The notes beneath the pieces are model-generated. The model did not search any database. It worked only from the letters and a program-made list of their open reading frames with translations, and was not told the origin of the DNA. The position numbers were made by a program, and so were the translations under genes. This document shows positions 50,219-59,257 of a stretch of 64,000 bases of DNA, in pieces (the first letter of the stretch is position 1; each line of letters starts with the position of its first letter). Origin of the DNA: Nonomuraea endophytica (lineage in GTDB: Bacteria > Actinomycetota > Actinomycetes > Streptosporangiales > Streptosporangiaceae). The stretch is taken from assembly GCF_014203235.1 (NCBI RefSeq), contig NZ_JACHIN010000023.1, forward strand, positions 90,272-154,271, written 5' to 3'.

Positions 50219-53200
50219 TCAGCGCAGGCCGAACGCCCGGATGATCTCCTGGGAGACCGTCCTGCCCTGCGCGTCCTTGGCCGTCGCCTTCAGCGAGACG
50301 AACCCCTTCCTGCCCAGCGTGACCAGGTCCGCGCGCCACGCACCGGCCCCGGCCGGGCGCAGCCGTACCTGCTGCCAGGTCGCGCCGTCGTCGAAGGATG
50401 CCTGCAGCGTCGCCTCCGTCGCCTTGCCCGGCTTGTCCAGCCACTCCTGCGTCGTGCCCGACAGCCCGATGCGCGCCACCGGCCCGCGCACGTCGCCCGC
50501 CAGGTCCGTGCGCACGTCGTAGTCGAGCTGCAGCAGCGGGATGTCCACGTTGAACGGCCCGTCCGGGTCGTTGGCGTCGGAGGTGAACCCCCACTCGGTG
50601 CGCGTGCGGGTCGAGGTCCGCCACGTCCCGCCGTCCCTGGCGCTGTCCAGCACCAGCCGGTACGGCAGCGCCGCCTCGGCCAGCGGGTCACGCGGCGAGA
50701 ACGCCCGCCCCTTGGCCCGCTGGATCAGCTTGTCGCCCTGGTAGAGCGCGATCGAGGTGGTGTCGTACTCGTCGTCCGGCATCGATCCCGCCCGGCCAGG
50801 ACCGCCGTCCGTCCACGGCGTGATGTTGAACTGGACGTAGCCGTTCGTCTGCCGGAACGGGCCCCAGTAGGTGTCGCCCAGCCTGGGCCTGGCGACCGGG
50901 TGGAACCACTCCTGCTCCAGCCGCTCGCCCGCCCGGTAGGTGCGCGGCGACTGACGCATCTCCCAGGCGGCGAAGTAATTCAGGCCGACGCCGTGGTTCT
51001 CGTACCAGATCGAGCCCGGCTGGGTGGAGACCCACTCGGTGCGCTGCTTGGGGAACGTCTCATATTCCTCGAAGCCGATGGCCGGGCCCCAGCCCTCGCG
51101 CATGTCGTAGCGGTAGCCGCTGCCGACCTTGGCGCCGCTGCCGTAGTAGGTGGACTCGACCTTGGCCAGGCCGCGCGGGTGGTAGGCCAGGTCGCGGTCG
51201 GGGACCGCCTCCGGGTGCACGTCGACCAGGTCGTACAGGTAGTCGGCATACCGGGACTGCTCGGTGGCCAGGAGCAGGCGGCCCTTCCTGGCCAGCTCGG
51301 CGGCCTTCGCCCCGGCGTCGCGGGTGAGGGAGGCGACGGGGATCGTGACGGCTTCGCCGTACACCTCCATGAGGCGGCCGGGACGGTCGTTGACGACGAG
51401 CAGGAGCTTGGCCCCCGCGGCGATCGCCTTCGCGGCCCGCGCCTGCGGGGTGACGGCGTCGGAGCGCTCGACGATCACGGCCTTGCCGCGCGCGTCGATG
51501 CCGGTGTAGTCGTCGCCCTTGCCCGCGAAGACGCCCTTGAGCAGGGCCCGGCCGTCGGTGATCGTGGCGTCGATCTGGACCAGCGCCTCGATCGGCGGCA
51601 GGCCGGGGGCGCTGACGCCGAGCATGGGCTGGCCCTTGCGCCAGCGGGTGAGCAGGCCGAACGAGCCCTGCGTGACCTTCTCGGTGGGGCTGACGTAGAC
51701 GTCCTCGATCGCGACGGGCGTCTGGTAGGCGCCGCGCGCGCCCGCGCCTTCCGGCGGCGAGCGGTAGAAGTCCACCTTGACCTGGCGGTCCTCGGTGCGC
51801 TGCGGGACCTTCGCGCTGACCCGCCGGGCGCGGGCGGCGTCGAGGACGACCTCGGTGTCCTTGTTCAGCGTGATCTCGGGATCCACGAGTACGGCGGTGC
51901 CGAGCGCGTCGGCCCGCTCGCCCGCCACCGGCAGGTAGCTGGTGGCCATGTACGAGCCGGGCGGCAGGCGCAGCGTGCGCTTGCCGTCCACGGCGTACTG
52001 CCACGGATAGCGGTCGCCGAGCAGCGAGAGCACCACGTATCCGGCGGCGGGCTTGCCGGAGCGGTCACGCAGTTCGAGCGTGAGGTCGTAGAGCTCGCGC
52101 TCCTTGACCGCGGCGAAGGCGGTGCGCACCGTGATCGTGCCGTCGGTCGCGGTGACCAGGCCCGACAGGGTCTGGTCGGCCTCCAGCCCGGCCGGCTCGA
52201 CGCTCAGCTCGACCGTGGCGCTCCCCTTGGCGGGGACGGTGACGGACGGCGCGGACAGCTTGGCAGGCGCCTGCGCGGTGAGGTTCAGGGTGGCGGGGGC
52301 GTCGCCGTCGTTGCGGTAGGTGATGGTCCGCTTGACCGGCGCCTCGCCCGCCTCGTGCGGCCAGTCGAACATCGCCACCGGCACCGAGCCGGTCGCGCTG
52401 ACCTTCGCGCCGACGGCCGCGGCCACGTCCAGGCGGCCGGTGCCCTGCTCGTACGGGGTGTTGTCCAGGCCCTTGGCGCTGCTCATCAGCGTGTCCTTGA
52501 GCTGCTGCCAGGTCCAGTCCGGGTGGCGCTGCTTGAGTATCGCCGCCGCTCCGGCCACGTGCGGGGTGGCCATGGAGGTGCCGTCCATCGCCACGTACGG
52601 GCCGCTGCCGCCGGCGAACGACGACCGCGCCGCGTTGATCTTGACGCCCGGGGCGGAGATGTCCGGCTTGAGGCCGTAGGTGAGGGTCAGCGGGCCCTGG
52701 CTGGAGAAGGGGGCGCGCTGGTCAGATTTGTCCACGGCGGCCACGGTCAGCGCGCTGGCCGCCGAGCCCGGCGAGCCGATCGAGCCGGGGTTGTAGGCGT
52801 TGCCCGCGGCGATCACGAAGAGCGTGTTGTGCTTCCTGGACAGTTCGTCCACGGCCAGCGACATCGGGTCCGAGCCGGAGTCGGGCAGCGGCGAGCCGAG
52901 GCTCATGCTGACCACGCCCGCCTTGCTCGCCGCCCACTCCATGCCCGCGATGATCCACGAGTCCTGGCCGCTGCCCTCGTCGTCGAGGACCTTGCCGACC
53001 AGCAGGTCCGCGCCCGGGGCCACGCCCTTGTTGGCGCCCGAGGAGGCGGCGCCGGTGCCGGCGATCGTGGAGGCGACGTGGGTGCCGTGGCCGTTGGCGT
53101 CCTTGACCTCCTGGCCGGGCACGAAGCTGGCCTGCTCGGCGATCTGGCCCTGCAGGTCGGGGTGGGTGGCGTCGACGCCGCTGTCGAGCACGGCGACCTT

Positions 53201-53836
53201 GACGCCGTTGCCGTCCAGGCCCTGTGCCCAGGCCGCCGGGGCCTGGACCTGCGGGACGCTCTCCTTGAGGTTCGCCCTGGCCTTGCCGTCGAGCCAGATC
53301 TTCGCCGCGCCGGAGGTGGCGAGGCCGTTCCAGAACTCGCGGACGTCCTGCTTCTGCGCCCGCAGGGCCGCGCCCCTGACGCTGGGCAGCGCCCGCACGA
53401 TCGAGGCGCCGCGCGGAGCCGAGCGCGGGGCCGCGCCCTGGTAGGTGGCGATCATGGGCACGCCGCCGCTGCGCGCGTCGTCGTAGCCCATCTCGACCAG
53501 GTCGGTGACGTTGAACAGGCGCGGGTCGAGCTTGCCGGCCGCCAGCAGCGGGGCCGCCTCGTCGGGGACGACGTGCACGTCGCCGCCGGTGTAGTACGTC
53601 TGGACGCCGCCGGTGGCGTCCTTGGGACGCTCGACGGAGACCACGTCAGCGTCGCCCGGCCGGTCGGTGAAGCGGACCTTGTGCCCGGTGATCAGCGTGA
53701 CGGCGACCTCCTGCGGGGCCGTTTCCAACGTCGTCTCTAAGGCGGCGTGGGCGGTCGCGGGGGTCAGCGCGGTGGCCGCGAGCGCGGTCGCGGCCACCGC
53801 CCCGGCCAGCCGCCGGGAGGAGGGAGTGAGGGGCAT
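50219..53836 (-). CDS. Secreted S8 subtilisin-like serine protease
   Basis: A 1205-residue secreted protease. A Tat/Sec-like N-terminus (MPLTPSSRRLAGAVAATALA) ends with Ala-His-Ala-Ala near residue 31. A propeptide of about 160 residues precedes the S8 catalytic domain: Asp near 218 (VLDSGVD), His near 249 (NGHGTHVAS), Asn in AAGNA and Ser near 421 (DGTSMATPH). A PA-like insert appears later (DARGKAVIVERSD), and the long C-terminal half is beta-rich, as in large actinobacterial subtilases. It hydrolyses extracellular proteins. TAGATC lies 6 bases before the ATG, suggesting a leaderless start. Confidence 0.92.
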   Translation of the reverse strand: MPLTPSSRRLAGAVAATALAATALTPATAHAALETTLETAPQEVAVTLITGHKVRFTDRPGDADVVSVERPKDATGGVQTYYTGGDVHVVPDEAAPLLAAGKLDPRLFNVTDLVEMGYDDARSGGVPMIATYQGAAPRSAPRGASIVRALPSVRGAALRAQKQDVREFWNGLATSGAAKIWLDGKARANLKESVPQVQAPAAWAQGLDGNGVKVAVLDSGVDATHPDLQGQIAEQASFVPGQEVKDANGHGTHVASTIAGTGAASSGANKGVAPGADLLVGKVLDDEGSGQDSWIIAGMEWAASKAGVVSMSLGSPLPDSGSDPMSLAVDELSRKHNTLFVIAAGNAYNPGSIGSPGSAASALTVAAVDKSDQRAPFSSQGPLTLTYGLKPDISAPGVKINAARSSFAGGSGPYVAMDGTSMATPHVAGAAAILKQRHPDWTWQQLKDTLMSSAKGLDNTPYEQGTGRLDVAAAVGAKVSATGSVPVAMFDWPHEAGEAPVKRTITYRNDGDAPATLNLTAQAPAKLSAPSVTVPAKGSATVELSVEPAGLEADQTLSGLVTATDGTITVRTAFAAVKERELYDLTLELRDRSGKPAAGYVVLSLLGDRYPWQYAVDGKRTLRLPPGSYMATSYLPVAGERADALGTAVLVDPEITLNKDTEVVLDAARARRVSAKVPQRTEDRQVKVDFYRSPPEGAGARGAYQTPVAIEDVYVSPTEKVTQGSFGLLTRWRKGQPMLGVSAPGLPPIEALVQIDATITDGRALLKGVFAGKGDDYTGIDARGKAVIVERSDAVTPQARAAKAIAAGAKLLLVVNDRPGRLMEVYGEAVTIPVASLTRDAGAKAAELARKGRLLLATEQSRYADYLYDLVDVHPEAVPDRDLAYHPRGLAKVESTYYGSGAKVGSGYRYDMREGWGPAIGFEEYETFPKQRTEWVSTQPGSIWYENHGVGLNYFAAWEMRQSPRTYRAGERLEQEWFHPVARPRLGDTYWGPFRQTNGYVQFNITPWTDGGPGRAGSMPDDEYDTTSIALYQGDKLIQRAKGRAFSPRDPLAEAALPYRLVLDSARDGGTWRTSTRTRTEWGFTSDANDPDGPFNVDIPLLQLDYDVRTDLAGDVRGPVARIGLSGTTQEWLDKPGKATEATLQASFDDGATWQQVRLRPAGAGAWRADLVTLGRKGFVSLKATAKDAQGRTVSQEIIRAFGLR

Positions 53837-53850
53837 GCGACCGATCTAAC

Positions 53851-53869
53851 GCCGGGCGATCGGCCCGGC
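53851..53869 (-). terminator. Hairpin after the LLM oxidoreductase gene
   Basis: GCCGGGC and GCCCGGC form a 7-bp stem with a GATCG loop, about 47 bases after the LLM gene stop and next to the subtilase promoter. It may end LLM transcription. Confidence 0.4.
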
Positions 53870-53915
53870 ATAGGCGACGGCCTGGCGGAAACCCGCCCTG
53901 GCGGCGACCCGCCAC

Positions 53916-54821
53916 CTAACCCTGGGTCACGTACGCGTTGACGGCTCCGGCCAGCTCGATCTGGTGGAGGAAGTCGCTGCCGTCGATGCCGAAGCCGACC
54001 TCGGCCGCGCCCGCCTCGGCGAAGGCCGCCACCCGTTCCGCCGCCTCCTGCGGGGAACCGCTCACCGTGGCCTCGCGGATCTCCTCGGGCGAGAGCTGGA
54101 AGAAGCCGGCGAGCTGGGCCTCCATCGCCCGCTTCGCCTCGGGGTCGTCGCCGAGGACGGCGTGCACGCCCACGTGGACGAAGGGGGTGGGCCTGCCGTA
54201 CTCGTCCGCGAGCTCCCTCAGCCTGTCCACGGCGACCTTGAGCTGGGCCGGGGTCAGCCCGGACGGCAGCCAGCCGTCGGCGTAGCGTGCCACCCGCCGC
54301 AGGGCGGCGTCGCCGGTGCCGGAGCCGACCAGCAGGGGCGGCACCGCCGTACCCGGAGCGAGCGTCACCTCCGGGCCGTCACCTACCTGGGTGGGCCGGC
54401 CGGCGATCAGGCCGGGCAGCACTTGCAGGGCCTCGTCGGCCGCGCGGCCGCGGTTGGCGCCGGTCGCGCCGATCGCCGTCCAGAACGGCGAGCCGGGAAA
54501 GCCGCCGATGCCCACGCCGAGCCGTACCCTGCCCCGCGAGAGGTACTGCAAGGTCTGCACCTGGGCCGCCATCATCGCCACCGGCCGGGTAGGCGCGGAC
54601 AGCACCCCGAAGTCCAGCTTGACCCGCTCGGTGACGGCGGCGGCCGTGGCCAGCGTGACCACGCTCTCCAGCGCGAGCGTCCCGTCGCCGATGAGCACGT
54701 CGGCCGCGCCCACGGAGTCGAGACCGGCCTCCTCGGCCAGCCGCGCCGCGCGGGCGACGCCGTCCGGGCCGAGCTTCTCTGTCTCCTGCATCGTCGGAAG
54801 TCCGACGCCGATCTTCACCAT
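53916..54821 (-). CDS. LLM-class F420-dependent oxidoreductase
   Basis: A 301-residue TIM-barrel protein of the luciferase-like monooxygenase/F420 family. It has an N-terminal IGVGLPTMQ strand, ARLAEEAGLDSVGAAD, GVGIGGFPGSPFW near 95-107, and a late PPLLVGSGTGDAALRRVARYADGW, which together form the F420/FMN pocket. The substrate is unknown; the group covers reductases and oxidases of diverse metabolites. ATG 54821 is chosen, 6 bases after the -10. The promoter contains a SoxR-box-like dyad in a 19-base spacer, so the enzyme is likely induced by redox-active compounds. Confidence 0.87.
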   Translation of the reverse strand: MVKIGVGLPTMQETEKLGPDGVARAARLAEEAGLDSVGAADVLIGDGTLALESVVTLATAAAVTERVKLDFGVLSAPTRPVAMMAAQVQTLQYLSRGRVRLGVGIGGFPGSPFWTAIGATGANRGRAADEALQVLPGLIAGRPTQVGDGPEVTLAPGTAVPPLLVGSGTGDAALRRVARYADGWLPSGLTPAQLKVAVDRLRELADEYGRPTPFVHVGVHAVLGDDPEAKRAMEAQLAGFFQLSPEEIREATVSGSPQEAAERVAAFAEAGAAEVGFGIDGSDFLHQIELAGAVNAYVTQG

Positions 54822-54827
54822 GGGTCC

Positions 54828-54858
54828 ACTGTGCAACCTCAACTCGACTTGAGGTCAA
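54828..54858 (-). promoter_or_regulatory. 19-bp-spacer promoter with SoxR-box dyad (LLM gene)
   Basis: On the minus strand -35 TTGACC (54858-54853) and -10 CACAGT (54833-54828) are 19 bases apart. The dyad CCTCAA-N6-TTGAGG (54837-54854) fills the spacer and matches the SoxR box arms exactly. The ATG is 6 bases after the -10. Confidence 0.7.
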
Positions 54859-54862
54859 TTCG

Positions 54863-54889
54863 TGTCGAGAAAGGGCGGTGCCGTTCGTA
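54863..54889 (+). promoter_or_regulatory. ECF42-type promoter before the DGPF gene
   Basis: TGTCGA (54863-54868) and CGTA (54886-54889) are 17 bases apart, 31 bases before the DGPF gene. From memory the ECF42 consensus is TGTCGA at -35 with CG[AT]C at -10, so the -35 is exact and the -10 near. This suits autoregulation by the sigma factor two genes downstream. Confidence 0.5.
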
Positions 54890-54919
54890 TAGAAGGTGAC
54901 CGAGGGAAAGGACACGGAC

Positions 54920-55258
54920 ATGAACTACCTGCTCGCGATCTACCAGCCCGACGGCGAGCCGCCGGAGGGGCTGCTGGACGAGGTGCTGCCGCGCGTCATG
55001 GCCTGGGACGAGGAGGTCAAGGCGGCCGGGCAGTGGGTGTTCGCCGCCGGGCTGCACCTGGCCTCGACCGCGACCGTCGTGCGCGCCGAGGACGGCGACG
55101 TGCTCATGACCGACGGGCCGTTCACCGAGGGCAAGGAACATCTCGGCGGCTTCACCGTGATCAGTGCCCCCGACCTGGACGACGCCCTGGAGTGGGCCGG
55201 CAAGCTGGCGGCGGCGACCGGCCTGCCGATCGAGGTGCGCCCGATCCACGGTGACTGA
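54920..55258 (+). CDS. YCII/DGPF-domain protein, ECF42 partner
   Basis: A 112-residue small protein with the YCII-related ferredoxin-like fold and the hallmark Thr-Asp-Gly-Pro-Phe (DGPF) followed by EGKEHLGGF. DGPF proteins are constant neighbours of ECF42 sigma factors, but their function is unknown. The ATG at 54920 has GAAAGGA 7 bases upstream; the frame extends eight codons. The sigma gene starts inside its last codons (8-base overlap), so the two are co-expressed. An ECF42-type promoter lies upstream. Confidence 0.88.
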   Translation: MNYLLAIYQPDGEPPEGLLDEVLPRVMAWDEEVKAAGQWVFAAGLHLASTATVVRAEDGDVLMTDGPFTEGKEHLGGFTVISAPDLDDALEWAGKLAAATGLPIEVRPIHGD

Positions 55259-56450
55259 CCAGGTCGAACGCGTCTTCCGCGAGGAGTACGGCCGCGCGGT
55301 CGCCGTCCTGGTGCGCTCCTTCGGCGACATCGAGCTGGCCGAGGAGGCGGTTCAGGACGCCTTCGCGACCGCGTTGCGCCGCTGGCCGCAGGACGGACCC
55401 CCGGCCAGCCCGTCCGGGTGGATCATCACCACCGCCCGCAACCGGGCCATCGACCGGCTGCGCAAGGAGTCCACCCGCCAGGACCGGCACGCGCAGGCCG
55501 CGCTCCTGCACGCCCGCGAGGAGCCGCCCGCCGAGGAGGGACCCGTGCGCGACGAACGGCTGCGCCTGATCTTCACCTGCTGCCATCCGGCCCTGGCCAG
55601 GAACGTCCAGGTCGCGCTCACGCTGCGGCTGCTCGGCGGGCTCACCACCGCCGAGATCGCGCGGGCGTTCCTGGTGCCGGAGCCGACCATGGCCCAGCGA
55701 TTGGTGCGCGCGAAGGGCAAGATCCGCGACGCGAAGATCCCTTACCGGGTGCCGAAGGAGTCCGACCTGCCCGGCCGGCTGCGGCCGGTGCTGGCCGTCC
55801 TCTACCTCATCTTCAACGAGGGCTACACCGCCGGCTCCGGCGAACACCTGGTCAGGGCGGCCCTCTGCGCCGAGGCGATCCGGCTCGGACGGCTGCTGGC
55901 CGCGCTCATGCCGGACGAGCCCGAGGTGATCGGGCTGCTGGCCCTCATGCTGCTGATCGAGGCGCGGCGGGCCGGCCGTACCGGGGAGTCGGGTGAGCTG
56001 GTCCCGCTCGCCGAGCAGGACCGCGCGCGGTGGGACCGCGCGCTCATGGCAGAAGGCCGTGAGCTGGTACGGCGGTGCCTGCGCCGTGGCCTTCCCGGTC
56101 CCTACCAGATCCAGGCGGCGATCAACGCGGTCCACAGCGACCCGCCGCCGACGGACTGGGCGCAGATCCTGGCCCTCTACGACCAGTTGATCGCGCTGGC
56201 CCCGACGCCCGTCGTGGCGCTGAACCGGGCGGTCGCGCTCGCCGAGGTCCGGGGACCCGCCGAGGCGCTGCCCCTGGTCGAGGCGCTCCCGCTGGACGGC
56301 TATCACGTCTGCCATGCCGTCCGCGCCGACCTGCTGCGCCGCCTGGGCAGGGATGCCGAGGCGGCGCGGGCCTACGAACGCGCGATCGCGCTCACCGGCA
56401 ACGCGGCCGAACGCGCGTTCCTACAGGACCGGCTGACGGCCCTGCGGTAA
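55251..56450 (+). CDS. ECF42-type RNA polymerase sigma factor
   Basis: A 399-residue sigma factor. Sigma-2 (about 5-70) has FGDIELAEEAVQDAFATALRRW and region 2.4, and sigma-4 (about 115-165) has LTTAEIARAFLVPEPTMAQRL. The remaining 220 or so residues are a helical, TPR-like extension with YLIFNEGYTAG, which is specific to ECF42 and needed for activity in the studied example. There is no anti-sigma gene, as is normal for the group. The GTG at 55251 overlaps the DGPF stop. The last 43 bases and stop codon are the first unit of a tandem repeat. Confidence 0.9.
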   Translation: MTDQVERVFREEYGRAVAVLVRSFGDIELAEEAVQDAFATALRRWPQDGPPASPSGWIITTARNRAIDRLRKESTRQDRHAQAALLHAREEPPAEEGPVRDERLRLIFTCCHPALARNVQVALTLRLLGGLTTAEIARAFLVPEPTMAQRLVRAKGKIRDAKIPYRVPKESDLPGRLRPVLAVLYLIFNEGYTAGSGEHLVRAALCAEAIRLGRLLAALMPDEPEVIGLLALMLLIEARRAGRTGESGELVPLAEQDRARWDRALMAEGRELVRRCLRRGLPGPYQIQAAINAVHSDPPPTDWAQILALYDQLIALAPTPVVALNRAVALAEVRGPAEALPLVEALPLDGYHVCHAVRADLLRRLGRDAEAARAYERAIALTGNAAERAFLQDRLTALR

Positions 56451-56525
56451 CGAACGCGCGTTCCGCGGTCCGGCGGGCGGCCCTGCACTGACGAACGCGC
56501 GTTCCAGCTCGCGGCCCCGCGGTGA
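56408..56525. repeat. 41-43-bp tandem repeat of the sigma gene 3' end
   Basis: Unit 1 (56408-56450) is the sigma gene end up to and including TAA. Unit 2 (56451-56491) and unit 3 (56492-56525, shortened) follow directly, each beginning CGAACGCGCGTTCC and ending in TGA. GAACGCGCGTTC is a 12-bp palindrome. The repeat fills the gap to the convergent leuS gene. Confidence 0.85.
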
Positions 56526-56537
56526 CGTCCGTCGGGG

Positions 56538-58988
<2,451 letters not shown>

Positions 58989-59024
58989 GGCGGTGTCCTT
59001 CTGGTTTGATTCTGACCCCATAAG

Positions 59025-59049
59025 AAAACCCCTCGTGTGACACGAGGGG
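59025..59049 (-). terminator. Leader terminator (attenuator) of leuS
   Basis: On the minus strand CCCCTCGTG, TCA loop and CACGAGGGG form a perfect 9-bp stem followed by TTTTC. It lies 36 bases before the leuS start. No other minus-strand gene ends here, so it acts inside the leuS leader. Confidence 0.75.
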
Positions 59050-59052
59050 TAG

Positions 59053-59083
59053 CCGCGACGGCGAGATCTCAGGGCCGTCGCGG
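59053..59083 (-). promoter_or_regulatory. First leader hairpin of leuS
   Basis: CCGCGACGGC and GCCGTCGCGG pair perfectly over 10 bp with an 11-base loop that contains the leader peptide stop codon and GAGATCTC. It stands between the Leu codons and the terminator, where a stalled ribosome would disturb it. Confidence 0.65.
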
Positions 59084-59113
59084 CCCGCTAAGAAGCAGGG
59101 TCGCGGAACGCAT
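59069..59113 (-). CDS. leuS leader peptide with three Leu codons
   Basis: A 14-codon ORF reading MRSATLLLSGPRRP. Codons 6-8 are CTG CTT CTT, Leu-Leu-Leu, and the stop is within the loop of the first leader hairpin. The -10 TAGGCT lies 6 bases before the ATG, giving a leaderless start. A Leu run ahead of paired hairpins and a terminator is the classic layout for ribosome-mediated attenuation, here of leucyl-tRNA synthetase. Low charged tRNA-Leu would stall the ribosome on the run. I could not draw a clear antiterminator, so the exact mechanism is open. Confidence 0.65.
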   Translation of the reverse strand: MRSATLLLSGPRRP

Positions 59114-59119
59114 AGGTCA

Positions 59120-59125
59120 AGCCTA
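59120..59125 (-). promoter_or_regulatory. -10 element of the leuS leader promoter
   Basis: TAGGCT on the minus strand, 6 bases before the leader peptide ATG at 59113. The -35 is weak. Confidence 0.5.
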
Positions 59126-59244
59126 GCGCACGTCTTCGGAAGAATGAGGGGACTACGCCTGGGCCACCCGGCAGAATGGGCCCTTCAGGTCCTATGAGAC
59201 CTCGTTGAGATCTATCCGTTGTGACCTCATATGTCCCTTTAGAA

Positions 59245-59250
59245 TACTCT
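59245..59250 (+). promoter_or_regulatory. -10 element for the Pro/Gln-rich membrane protein
   Basis: TACTCT lies 7 bases before the GTG at 59258 (leaderless). TAGAAT at 59240 is an alternative -10 and would give a short leader. Confidence 0.4.
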
Positions 59251-59257
59251 CGTCGCC

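Noticed and set aside
56451..56504. CGAACGCGCGTTC copies as LexA boxes
   Set aside because: They look like SOS boxes (CGAAC-N4-GTTC) but arise from repetition of coding sequence at a gene 3' end and lie between convergent genes, where no promoter is expected.
59022..59250. T-box riboswitch upstream of leuS
   Set aside because: No T-box core sequence or specifier stem could be seen; the short Leu leader peptide explains the terminator better.
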